Source of the DNA: Amblyornis subalaris
Taxonomy: Eukaryota; Chordata; Aves; Passeriformes; Ptilonorhynchidae
Assembly (NCBI GenBank): GCA_018881555.1
Contig: JACAXG010000070.1
Coordinates: 3,977,616 to 4,041,615, forward strand
Direction of reading: 5' to 3'
DNA length: 64,000 bases
Both the position numbers and the translations under genes were made by a program. Position 1 is the stretch's first letter, and every line of letters starts with the position of its first letter. Below are positions 50,222 through 61,605 of this stretch, in pieces. Under the pieces are notes generated by a model, which saw only the letters and a program-made list of their open reading frames with translations, searched no databases and had not been told where the DNA came from.

Positions 50222-53200
50222 TCCCAAAGGGGTCTGATTTCCCCATGGGAGCTTCTGCTGAGGGCACTGCATCAGTAGCCAAAATCTCTGTACTCAGTAA
50301 AATGTGCAAGAGTTGCAGTGCCATAAGAACCACGTGCGTGTGATCAGAGCAAGCAGGAAATGTTCCCAAAATCCAGCCATTATTTTTAAGCTTTGTGTAG
50401 TTGGTGTTTCATGGTATTTTAAAGTCTGACCCATTGTTTGTAGATTTTGGGGTTAACAATCTGAAAATGGTCAATAGAAAGAAATGCAGGAAAGGTTAAA
50501 GAGGAAGATTTGATCTCTGAAGGAGACTACCAGTAGCTGTTCTGGTGGGGAAGAAGTGAAAAAGAGAGCAGCTTTTCAGAAAAGTGATGNTTACAGCTGG
50601 GGAGGGAAAAATCTCTCTATCTCTTGGGAGCTGACCTCAGAGTGGAAGGAGGCAAAGGAGGAGAATTCCAGCAAAACTACATTGACCCTGGCAGCTGAGA
50701 GTTGAGGAGAGCCTACTTAAAGAGAAGCATTCATTTTTCAGTCGCCACAAGCAAGAGGGATGTTGCAGAGACATGATGTTTTGTGTGGTCTGTCTAGCTG
50801 AGGTGGATATATATGTATCTGAACAGATTTTGGTTTTTTTCTGCATCTGTGTGTGGCTTGATGTAAATAAATCAGTTAAGTAATTCTCACTGCAGAGTTG
50901 TTCTGCTGATTTGTATGGTTTTCCATACCGTACTAATGTCTTGTATTTAAAAAAGAATGTAGCTAAGTAGGTTATTAAGGTCATAAGATAATATGTGCAT
51001 GTGTGAGTTAAACAGAAAGAGAATACGGCAATTTATATTGTTGCAATCTCTCATCCAGTATAGACTTGGGGATGGCCAGACTTTGGTCCTTTGGTCTTTT
51101 TTCACCACACACACCATCCATGTTTATAAGTGTGTCGGGAAATGACAAACGTTCTTGCTTATGTTGAGGCTGCTTGTGAGATCCTCCTGGTTTTATTTCT
51201 CATTCCTGTGAATGCAGTTTTGTTTTACCACAGAATTTAAAGTGTTAAAACTGACAGCTGCTAAGGAACATGCCCTTCTGTTATGTAGGGTAAAAATCAG
51301 AACAAACTTTCTGTACACCACAGAAAAGATTTCTGTGTGGCTCCTATCTAAGCTTCTTTTTTGTGGAAGAACATGATTTGAACAGCCTGGAGGAGAGTTT
51401 ACAGGCAGGGATGGATTTAAATATTCTGGGCACTGAACAAATTGGTGTTCTGTAATTAAGCTCTTGTCCTTTGGCTTAGCTTGTCATTGTGTGAGTGTCT
51501 GAGACATTTTGACCCTCTCTAAGAGGAAATGTTGCTTTGGGAACTGGTAGGCATGCCCACAGCTCTCTTCCTTCAGGAGCAACAGGGAAAGAGACCCCCA
51601 GACATACTGGGGTTATACTAGAGAGGTGCCCTGGGGCAGTCACTAAGCTGGGATACATCTAAGCGGGGAATTTTTCCAATTAGAAAGGCAAATTCTGGTT
51701 CAGAAGTAATGACAAAACTCCAGGACCTGAGATAGAACAGACCCTGNGAAACAGACCTGTGTTTGTGGCATGGCAAGTTCAGTCTCTGCTCTTGGGTCGT
51801 AGTGGTAGTATTTGAGCTCTTGTTGTGCGTGTGCTCTGTGGAACAGTCACGGTTGATGGTCAGGTACATGGTAGTGTAGTTTTCATGCTTGGAGCATGGG
51901 TGTGGTACAGGCTTCTCCACACAAGCTCTTCACCTACCTTCTGCCAGATGGCTCAACAGTGCTTTGCAAAGATAAACTTCAGTGGTACCTGATAATGCAT
52001 GTATTATGCATAATAATGAGCTTAGGATTTCTCGAAAAGGGTTTTTCTTTCTGCTAACCACTTAAAGCTTACCTCAGAGGGATTTTGATAAGCACAGTTG
52101 CTGCAGCCACATGCTCCTCACCTGAACTGGAAAAAGCATTGTGGGTTTTATGGTTTTTTTTTTTTAAGTTTTAGGAAAATTAGGAGACTACAGAAATGGT
52201 CCAGAATTTACTGTAATGACACTTTTCTTACTTTATAGGCATAGATTCAAGTCTATTGTTTGTCATAAAAAATCACTATCTTCTTTGATAAAGAGCCAAG
52301 CAAAACAGTCCTCTTCCTCCTTCATTTCAGAGAATTAAATGAACCTGCATCTAGTAACTGAACAAAGTGATGGGTGCCATATAATTGCAGCTTATGGCTG
52401 AAGTGTTTTGTAAGCTTTCTGTGCATCACATGTACAGAGAGATAAGGCATGCATTCTGCTTGTGAAAGCGTGCGAGTTGGTGCAATGCAGGCCAGGGCCT
52501 CTAGAGCTCTCTGTTGCTGCATTTTTCTCTGGCAGGGTTTTGAACTGCTTACAGAGAAGGGCAATACCAATGCGTTGGTGTTTCGTTGTTGTTTCGTTGT
52601 TGTTGTGGTGGTGGTTTGTGTTGGATTTTTTTCCTGGTTTTCTCGTTTGTTTTTTTTTAACCCCAAATGGTTTGCACACTACATGTCCAGAGGCACAGGG
52701 AGAGGTGAAGATAGTGTTGACTTTGAAAACGATCTCTGTAATGCAGCAGAATAGATATGAACACTAACTTTTATTAGTCAACATTATGACAAATCCTACA
52801 AATAAAAAAACTAACTAGAGTCTGCTGCAAAAGGGAAATTGTTCAAAGTTTAGAACCAAATTAGGTAAAAAAATCATAGAAAATAAAAAGAAGGAAAGTG
52901 GGGTAATGCAACAGCATAGCCTTTTGGGGTAAAAAAAAAANGTAAGATAAATGCTAACATCCCAGTGAAGGATGTGTATCAACACAGCCGTTGTGACAAT
53001 ATCTCCCCCTTTCCCCCAAAAAACATACAAAGGAAGCACTACTAGGAAGAAAAATAATTCAGTCATCTTAGATGAAAGTGCACAAACACAGTAAAACAAG
53101 AAATTGGAACAAACATAGATGAAAAGTATATTGTATTTGCTGAAGACAAAATTGGAAGTTCCTATCTTAACTGTTCATTTTTCTGAAGAATGCGCAATTA

Positions 53201-55639
53201 TTGAAATGCTACAACCTAAGAGGCAACAATTGGTACCCAGTTCCAGGGGAGATGATTGTAATCCACTCAAGCAATGGTGAGTTGTCACAAAACCTAATAC
53301 CAGAAGACATTTTTATACCATATAATAAGCAAAGCCTGACCAGTAGCGTGCAGATGTCATTGCAATTTTGGTTCTGAACATATTGAAAACATTTTTTCCC
53401 TGCATGGATGCAGCCAGTCTCTTTGGGAAACTTTGGCCTTCCTCATACTGTCTAATCACCATGGGAGTCAGAAGTCTTGATTAAGCTACAGGCCTTTTTA
53501 TATTACACAACAATCAAGCATTTGCTGGGAGGGCCTTGCTCAAATGTAGAAAGTGTTCTTCACTTCATCTTGCCTTGCCAATAAAGTATCGGCCTAATGG
53601 GAAAACTGCAGGACTCTTTTTACTGTTGGCAAAGAGGTGATGGATTGAGTTGTGAGAGGCAAGTATGTGATAGGATTTCAGTTTGCTTCTGCAATTTAGT
53701 TGAAAAGGGCTGAAATATGTTAAGAGAGGATAAGCTGCTAGCAGGGATTGTTCATTTCCATAGGGCTTTACCAAGTGGGCAGCTGGAACATATTCCTTGT
53801 GTCCCTGGAGGTACCTGTCTGCCTTTCTGGCCATCAAGTGGCAACTCAGGCTGACCTGCTGTAGCTGGCTGCCAGTCTCCCAGACTGGGAGAGAGAGGCT
53901 GTGGCACTGGGCTGCACATATGGGATGAACAGCCTGTGGGCAGAGGGACACTGGTTGGGGCAAGTCTGTCTTTTGAACCTTGCAATCAGCGTGTGGTGTC
54001 TGTTAAGTTTGAAATACAAATACATATTGTGTGGGCAAGGCTGTCAGTCTAGCAGGAAGTCTCCATAGTCTCTCTTAAAAGCATTATGTTTCCTCAATTT
54101 TCTTTAAATCTAAATACTTAGGGAAAACATGAAAAGAGGCTTCTAACACCTTTACTTCTTTCAATCCTACGAAATGGAGCATTAATCTTTCCCAGGTGTT
54201 GTAACTGCAACTACATAAGAGATTTTCCTCTTACAAATATATTTTCTGTGTTGCATCTCATTTCTATCTAGGCTGGAGAGAAAAATTTGAGCTTTTTAGT
54301 ATTTTTAACTCCACACCCCAAAATATTTGTGCTTGAAAGCCTCTGTTTGGAATCTTAGATGAGCTTCTCGTTCTGCAAACGAGCAGAAAAGATTATGCCA
54401 CTCATAAAAGGGAAAATCTGGGAGCTTGTCAGGACCTTGTCTAGAACTGACTGTCGCTTATAAATTCCCTTTAAAACCACATTACTTTCCCTGAACATAA
54501 TTTCAATGACTGTAGCTGCCAAGTTTTGTATAGTTAGGAGATACTCCTTGCCAGTGAGAACGCTGGATTTTCCTTAGGGCTTGGCCAAGGAACCAGTGGG
54601 TGTCTATGGGGTGTCTTTTGTGTCCCACACATAGGCCATCAGCAGAGGGAATAATTTTCCAGCTAGCTTTTGGGAACAGCAGCTGTTACTCTTCCTGAAG
54701 CTTTGAACTACATGCTAGGTGAGGAACAGTGTGATGCCATGGCAACTCTGACTGGACAGCCCCTTTTCTTTTGCTGTGCCACCCTTGCTAAGGATGGACA
54801 GCAAAGAAAATTGATCTTCTCTTAGGTCTGGAGTCATCCCATCTAGCTTCAGGCATGCAGCTGAGCTAACTTCTGGAGGTTTAGCTGCAGAAGTGGTGCA
54901 GAGCCTTCCAGGGTGTAATTCAAACCACCAGACCTCACACAGAGATACCTCCCTTTCCCTGTTTGACTGAGCAGAAAACCTAGGGTAACTTTGCTCCCTG
55001 GCTTGGGTGAGTCAGCAACACACCTAAAGTAGGAGGGAACCAATCTGGGAGTTAGCTGGAGCATCACAGTGGTCACAGGAGACCAGGAAGAGTATGTGGA
55101 AAGGTGAATTCGTGGGCATTCCCATCAGCATGGACTCAGCAGTGTTTGGTAACATAGAGGATGGGTGCTGGACTGTCAGGCTTGCTTGGCAGCTCTCAAG
55201 TGGCATCGTGGCCATGTTCAGCAGGTTGAATGTGTCTGTTCTTTTTGGTGTGGCCATGATGTGCCATGCCTCCTTGCCAGCAGAAGTAAAGACTTGTTCA
55301 GTCTGTTGTAAAACAGGCCATGTCCAGTGCTGCAGATTAAGCAACAGACTGAACAGGGAGAGGAGGTCTAGCTCTCAATTACATCCATCCTTGTAAGGCC
55401 ACAGTTTCTGTGTGGCACTGAAGCTGAACCACAGAAAAACTGACAATCTGGAGACACTGAATACAGGAATTTGTGAGACAAGTTACGTTTATCGCCGGAG
55501 TACAGTCTGTTAGTACTGTCACCAGGGTTTCTGGTCTCTTTTCCGTCTGATTTTCAGTTACATGTTTGAAGAAACTCTGTGCTGTGGCTGAAATCTTTTC
55601 TTCCTCAGACCAAGAATATAATGTTTAATACCCAATTAA
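50222..55639. other. non-coding DNA, mixed composition
   Basis: Isolated Ns lie at 50590, 51747 and 52941. A G/T-rich tract lies at 52571-52660. The frames at 53565-53963 (minus, 132 codons) and 55024-55396 (both strands, about 100 codons) are the longest here, but they show no domain and overlap open frames on the other strand. Donor-like sites occur on the minus strand near 52075 (CTCTGAG|GTAAGC) and on the plus strand near 55005 (GCTTGG|GTGAGT), neither with a convincing partner. Confidence 0.4.
52571..52660. repeat. G/T-rich tract with a short tandem repeat
   Basis: The tract includes two tandem copies of a unit close to gtttcgttgtt (52580-52600), then gttgttgtggtggtgg, and ends in T runs. 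The CpG inside each unit is unusual for this CpG-poor region. Confidence 0.7.
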
Positions 55640-56280
55640 AGGTTCAGATGAATCCATGGTTGTACTGCTGTTTCGGACCTGGATATCGTCTGTTAGAGGA
55701 GAGGTTTTTATCTCATGCACAGTATTTTATTCAAACATGATTGAGTCCCTTCATTGTGACCATGGAATAAATGCTATTTTTTTGGGGAAGTACATGACTA
55801 TTCAGCTGAAACCAACGGAGGATGCTACGTTTTCTTTTTGCACTGAATACCTTGATCATTCTCAATCGGCCTGTAGTTAAAGTGTGGCTATTATGTCCCC
55901 ACGAAGATTTTTTTTCTAAAGTTGCTAATTATGTGCCCATCAGAATAATGGAAAGAGTAATTATCCTTATAGTGCTTAGCGACATTGAAACCTCTATTAT
56001 TCTGTGATTGGAGCTGCATAATTACAGACAATTGCTGCAACTGTATTGTCTGTTCAAATTTAGCTCTACAATAATTACCTTATTTTAATTAAATATGTTT
56101 GCGATTTAAGTGGATATCTCTTCATTTACTCTACTAAACAGAAACTTCGTTTAGGTATAAAAATGCTCTGTGTTGCAAACTAACCACTCATTTAACACAT
56201 CACCTATTGATTTCACCTAATGTGATTTTACTTGTTCTGTTTGAAAATCACTCAAATCCAATTAATTAAATATTAAAAAA
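55640..56280. promoter_or_regulatory. candidate conserved non-coding enhancer with TAATTA cluster
   Basis: Five TAATTA homeodomain cores occur within 166 bp (55926, 55958, 56019, 56072, 56086) and a sixth at 56263. A perfect inverted repeat ACAGACAAT / ATTGTCTGT lies at 56024-56032 and 56045-56053, with SOX-like ACAAT and ATTGT cores facing each other across 12 bp. About seven CpGs survive in the first 500 bp, more than in the flanks. This profile is typical of developmental enhancers. Two consecutive plus frames (55656-55880 and 55822-56007) are open, but they show no recognisable protein family. Confidence 0.4.
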
Positions 56281-57092
56281 ATCAGCATCTCTGTGTCCCA
56301 AGGCTGGAGTTCAGAGTGAAAATCCCCAAAATCTCTTGTTGCAGAGCTGTAAGACTCTGTCTTAAGACTTCTACTTTCTGGAAAAAACAAGTATGGTTTC
56401 CATGTCTAATCAAAAAACTTTGTGAACCTCAGCACTTTAATTTTTGAAAAATTATTATTGTATGTCTTTCTTTAATGGAGACATACATATCTAAGAAGCC
56501 TGATGCTTTGTTTCAGAAAGTCAAGTTGGCCCAGATTTAGAATAATCCATTGATGCTCTGTGCTTTGTGACCTCAGACTGCTGCTGACCTGACTGGTAGG
56601 GAGGGTTTGTGGGCTGATGGCCTTTCTTCATCGCCTCATGTGGGCTCATGGAGGGCTCTTTTATCAGCTTTTTCATGCTTAATATGAGAAGCTGTTGAGG
56701 CTGCTCACTTGTGGATGGAGCATCTGAGGCTAATAGCCCCTGTCCCCACCTTTGCATAGCAAGGCTGTTCACAAACAAAATTCACTTTGTACTACATACA
56801 GCTATGGCAAGTGGAAAAGTGTACACAGTGACACTAAATGCAGCTAATGAGATGTGTGAAGGACTCAGGTATCCTGAAAGACCGTTTCCTTTAAGATGTG
56901 ACACTTTGCACTGACTTTAAGTTAGCCTTCATTAAATGCAGCTCCTTTTAGAGCTCCGGCAATACCTTCTGCTGAACAGAGTTGTTTAGGTCACAGCTGA
57001 GCAGCTAAGGTCAGTGCAAACAGTATTTACTGGTATTAAGATTTTTTTAGTGGCCTACAACAAAAATTGAGGCCTCTGTTATTTTTTCTGGA
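56281..57092. other. non-coding DNA upstream of the candidate gene
   Basis: I recognise no promoter, CpG island or repeat. The minus frame at 56521-56778 has no domain. Confidence 0.4.
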
Positions 57093-57334
57093 ATGTTTGA
57101 ATCCCTGCTGATTAGAACTGCTCGGTGTTTATCAGGTGGTCAGGCAAACCCAGCACAGTTCCATGCTATGAATGACAGCAGAGCTAATGATAGTTCGGGA
57201 GTTTCAAGTTTATCTCCTCTTTATTTCAGCATTCACAAGACCAACTCAGGATTCATGCAAAATGCAGATGTAAATTTTAGCAAAAAGAGAGCAGGAAGTT
57301 GCAGGGAACAAAATCAAAATAATAAACCCTCCAC
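57093..57334 (+). CDS. candidate first coding exon of an unknown three-exon gene
   Basis: An ATG at 57093 (G at -3) opens a frame of 80 full codons to a strong donor (CCTCCAC|GTAAGTACT) at 57334/57335. It leaves two bases, so the next exon must enter with one. A strong acceptor inside (ctcctctttatttcag, exon from 57230) would give an alternative 105-bp internal exon in the same frame, in which the other two frames are closed. The peptide is hydrophilic, with AMNDSRANDSSGVSSLS in the first half and NADVNFSKKRAGSCREQNQN in the second. No domain or signal peptide is evident. The product is unknown and a non-coding RNA remains possible. Confidence 0.28.
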
Positions 57335-58160
57335 GTAAGTACTGATTTATGACCTTGTCTAATTTACTTTGGGTTTACTGACAGCTTGAATACACTGCAC
57401 TGCGAGTGGACTGTTCAATCTCAATTCTACAGTGAATTAAAGCAATAGTATTACTCATACTCAGGCTGAATATTTAGATATAATGAGTGGTATTACACTG
57501 AGTAGCAGAAGGTCTTCAGTTTCAAATGATCATGTGGTCAAAGAGAGGAAAATTGAGTACTATAATGGTATAGAGAACGTACTTCTACTAATAAATTATA
57601 AAGCCTTTTATCTTGCATATTGATGTCTAATATATAGATAGCACTCTTTAGGTTCTAGTTGCACACATAGTGGTGCAAGCATTTAATTAGTGTGTTTACC
57701 ACACAGGTCTAAGTATGTCAGCTATGAAAGTTATAAAGACGCAATCTGAGAACTGAAGTTTTTATTTCAAACTTTTGTATGTGAACAGAATCATAGTGCA
57801 TATAAGCAAAATACTTGAAAAATAGTGATGTTACCTTAAGTAATTTCACATATATTTGTATTTCTATTCAGGCTTAATTTGCAAATACTGATGCAAGGAG
57901 TATTTAAAAGTGAGACGATGAGTGCAACAATTATATTTTATTCTTAAGGATCTTTTCTTTGGATGTAATTGGGGAAGATGAGTGTCATAATTATGTTTCA
58001 CTCCTGGGTTTGTTATATTTTGTAAGATAATTGCATTCAACAGTATACTATTTTAATGTAAGCTTCCTCATTATTACTCAATTTTGAAAAGATATAGGGT
58101 TACTTAGCCTTATGTGCATAATCAAATAAATGATTAGGCTAAAATTTAATAAGGGCAATT

Positions 58161-58220
58161 GTCTTTTTTTTTGTTCTTGTTGGTTTTGGGTTTTTTTTTG
58201 GTGTGTGTGTTTGTTTTGGT
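58161..58220. repeat. T/G-rich low-complexity tract
   Basis: T runs broken by G, ending in a short GTGTGTGTGT microsatellite and ttgttttggt. Confidence 0.75.
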
Positions 58221-59394
58221 GAGGATATTTTTTGAATATTCCCATTCTTGCAAGGGTTTAAGCTTTTCCCTTCAACTTCAGCTCTGAAACACCTGTGATG
58301 ACTTGGTCTTGTTTGATTCAAAAGGATTGTCACAGAGAAGGACCATATGATATGTATTTCAGAAAAGTGGAACAGGAAATCTTGATCCCTGTAATTTCTT
58401 GTAATTTATTTTACCACACGGACCATTTCTGGTGGTGCCATTTTTGCCATGGATAGAACTTTTTCTGGGGGTTGAAGGTGAGAAAAGATTGGTTTCTCTT
58501 TAGATTTCATCCATTGATGAATGACCTCATAATAACATGTTCTTAGAATCCACTATTTACTCAAGTCAGTCATGAATAATTTGGAGGAAAGAACCTCTCT
58601 GTAATTTCTGAGAGGAAGAAAACCTGGATTTACTGCAAGATGGCACTATAGGGAATTGCTCAGTCACAGGTAATGTTTGACATGTGGAATTTTCCTGGAT
58701 TTTCCTTCTCCTGGTGGGGGCTCCCTCCAGTAAGTAATAAAATCAATGGACTACGTGCTGATATCTAGAAAGAATGTCTGTGATGTTTTGTGACAAATTA
58801 CTGGCTTGGGTTAGTGGGTTGTGCCTTCCCAGTGGCAAATTACTGGTTAGTAACCAAGAAAGGGAAATAATGACAGTTTCCCTCAAGGTAGTTTGCTACT
58901 GAAAGTTGCATTTCCCTAAAGGAGATTGTTATAGCTGGTATTTGTTTGCTGCTTGAAGAAATATCATTTAACTTGGTTGGTTTTGCCTTAGGTTTTTGTA
59001 TCCAGATTCCTGAATTGTAATAGACAATGCCATCAACTATCATTCAGCTTTAATTTACAATGACTTCAATATTGTTTTGAATGTTAACATATCTGTTTAC
59101 ACCAGAAAAGGTGACTAAATATTCAAATTTCTTACAAGATACAGTACTTTCAGTGTTCTTTCTCTTATTGGTGCTATTTTGGGTAAGACTATTCATGTAT
59201 CATCTTCCAAATACTTTACTACTGCATTGTTGTGGTGACATGGTTCTTTATAATATTAAATGAAGTTAGGAGAGGATAAATGGTCATAAAAGTATATGGA
59301 ATTGTAGTTTGAAAATAATGGCTACCTCCTGTTATGAAAAAGAAAATGTGGCCAGCAGAAAAAAACAGTGAAAGTTGGGAATCCAATGACTGAA

Positions 59395-59690
59395 TTATAA
59401 GCTGAAAGGCTCATAGAACTGTCCAGCTCTGTCATCTTTCTACCCTCCTCATAGTTACTGGGGGCCACTGCTATGGCTCTTGCAACCCTTCCCTTCTCTG
59501 GGTTGATCAAACCCAGATTCCTCAGCTTCTGCTTACAGGTCAAATGTTTCAGCCCTGACCATCCTGGTGACCTTCTGCTGAGCTTCCCCCAGTTTTTTTC
59601 GTGTCTCTTGTGTACAGGGTACGCCAAAATTGAACCAAGCATCCAAATGCTAGATTGCATGTGTTGTTCCTGGCTCCATACAAGAGAGGT
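59395..59690 (-). mobile_element. CR1 LINE fragment, diverged
   Basis: On the minus strand this matches the CR1 segment between the end of ORF2 and the 3' tail. It reads gtcaccaggatggtcagggc, then cagaagctgaggaatctggg, then tcaacccagagaagggaagg and a block near gacagagctggaca. The corresponding plus-strand text is ctgaccatcctggtgacctt and so on. Both ends are lost, and identity is lower than for the 49-50 kb copy, so it is an older insertion. The minus frame over it (59322-59660) is a remnant of the element, not a host gene. Confidence 0.8.
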
Positions 59691-61278
59691 GTATCTGGGC
59701 TGAATTGTAATGGAATAGGCTAGGGTACGGGTTTAATGAGCTTGCTGTGCAAAACTGCATTTTTTCATTTGTGGGAAGGATGCAAGATTTTTCCTTACCA
59801 AGGGTATGAGAACAAGAGCTTCACAGGTGCCTACATCAAAAAACAAGCAAAGAAAGAAGACCCTGAGATCCTATGCCTCAGCAGTGGGAGTCTCTTCTGC
59901 CTTATTTTTCATAACGATGTGAGGAAAACAATAATGAGAAATGGAAACACGTTGATTAGACTGAGGAGGAAAGTAATCACAATGTTTTGTGATTTCCACC
60001 CTCTGCAGGTGTAGAAGTGACTCTTGACACCACTGAAGCATTTTCTGTTGGGTGAAACTCTTGTTTGTAAGGAGAGCTAGAAGGGACCCTAAGCATTGAT
60101 TTTGAATCTTCAAAATAAGACTCTGGGCTGTTGGACAGACTCTAGTCTGGCCCCTTAAGTATTGCCTGGCAGTTTATTGAAAATTAAATATAGCATTGAA
60201 AAACAAAAAGTCCTTTAAATGTAGTTGGGAAAATACATCCATTTGATATAAAAATGTTATAAGTAAGTATTTTTTTTCTAATTATTTTACCTTCGCTTCT
60301 CTATAGTTAGAAAACCCTAGTATGTTCAAGCTTAGAATTTGTTAGTAGTAGGTTAATTTAGCGATAGACTGTTTTTCTTAACCTCTTCCCTTTTCCCCTT
60401 TAATTAGCAGGATCTGCAGGTTTCAGCCACCCANCTGTGCAGATTATAGTATCTAGTAACTTTTCAGGCAGCTCTGCTGTGTTGTCTTTGGCTGCCCTTA
60501 GGGTCTAACATATGGTTTGTTAGGATTAAGCAGGTATTTCTTTAAGAAACTTTTCAATGGGTTTCAGAAAGAGAAACTTAACATGGGAGAAAAGTTAAAA
60601 CAATTGCCTGCAGACTAGACATATCTGCAAATGGAATATTGTGCTGTACGAGATGGTGCGAAAACTTCTGGAAATACTGTGACCTTGGTCATGGTGGTGG
60701 AAGTACATACATTCCTCTGGCTCACTAGAGCTGAAAAGCTATGATTTTTTTAATGAACCAAATAATTCCCATGCTTGCAATTAGTGTTTATTCACTTCAA
60801 ATAGTGTTTGTCCCCTTCAAAATCACACAATGTGGTATTATTCTATTAGCAGTAAAATACGTGGCTCCAGGCTGTTGAGTTGAAGCGGGTAATATGGTGA
60901 GCATTTCTTTCTGATGCTACACTCTTGGTTTTCTAATGACAGGAGCCAAGAAAGCAGCCAGGGGACAGATTTTAGAGAATGAAGATCTGTGAAGTAACAA
61001 GAATCTGATGTTAAGTTGGTACTATAATGACAAGCAGTATCCCAAGTTCTAGCTACTGCAAACCATTCTTTGGAGGGTTGAAGGTACAGTTTGATTCTTC
61101 CATCAAATAGATCTTATTTCCCTCATCACAATTGGATCACCAGCTTATTCCTCCCTCCAGTTCATTTTTCTATTGCTTCTGAGCAACTTCATCTATTGTT
61201 TAATTTATCTATCTATCATATTATTCAACTGAAAATGGTATTAGGGAAATTCAGCTTTTCTTTTCTTTCTGTTTCCAG

Positions 61279-61377
61279 AAATCGAGATTTGGGTAGGGGA
61301 AGCAGAAAGTCTTCTTTAAACTGGCTCTGTGCTTTGGATCCAATGAAATTCCAGATGTACAGTTTGGGACAGTGCAA
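61279..61377 (+). CDS. candidate second coding exon of the unknown gene
   Basis: An excellent acceptor (ttttctttctgtttccag) precedes 99 bp ending at a donor (AGTGCAA|GTAACT). Only one frame is open. It enters with one base and leaves with two, which fits the phase of the exon ending at 57334. The joint codon is ACA (Thr). The peptide is basic then mixed: NRDLGRGSRKSSLNWLCALD and then a short tail before the donor. No family is recognised. Confidence 0.28.
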
Positions 61378-61459
61378 GTAACTGCTTTTCACACTGCCTT
61401 TTCTTCTTCATTGCTGTTGTTCTTTTCCTACACTGATTTCACTCTACTTTTGTCTGCAG
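61378..61459 (+). other. putative 82-bp intron 2
   Basis: It starts GTAACT and ends ctctacttttgtctgcag, is pyrimidine-rich throughout, and has a branch-point-like cactgat about 30 bases before the acceptor. Introns of about 80 bp are near the lower size limit in birds but normal. Confidence 0.3.
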
Positions 61460-61605
61460 GCAACACCAGAATGGAGTGGTTTTGTGAGGGTCTTCTATGA
61501 TGTCTCCCAAGACATTACAAAGATACAGATACTACAAAATTGTTTAATTTCATGCCCCAGGAGATTTGAGGATTGAGCAATAAACATATAATTAAAACAG
61601 TTAAA
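61460..61605 (+). CDS. candidate terminal exon with stop codon and poly(A) signal
   Basis: After the acceptor at 61459 one base completes AAG (Lys). The frame then reads QHQNGVVL and ends at TGA, 61485-61487. A canonical AATAAA lies at 61579-61584, about 90 bases after the stop, with a further AT-rich stretch beyond it, so a cleavage site near 61600 is reasonable. From the ATG at 57093 the joined model would have 122 codons. The existence of this gene rests only on the phase match, splice sites and poly(A) signal. Confidence 0.25.

Larger units (their letters stand above)
57335..61278 (+). other. putative intron 1 of the candidate gene
   Basis: If the gene model holds, this 3.9-kb stretch is intronic. 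It contains a palindromic octamer-like ATTTGCAAAT at 57877-57886, a T/G-rich tract at 58161-58220 and a CR1 relic on the minus strand at 59395-59690. One N is at 60434. Nothing else is recognised. Confidence 0.3.

Noticed and set aside
53565..53985. 132- and 77-codon minus frames
   Set aside because: They overlap in different frames on the same strand, have no motif and no splice support, and sit in slightly GC-rich DNA where stops are scarce.
55024..55396. About 100-codon frames on both strands; the plus one has a Cys-rich stretch (CSVCCKTGHVQCC) resembling a zinc knuckle
   Set aside because: The cysteine spacing does not match CCHC knuckles or other common zinc fingers, and the antisense frame is equally open.
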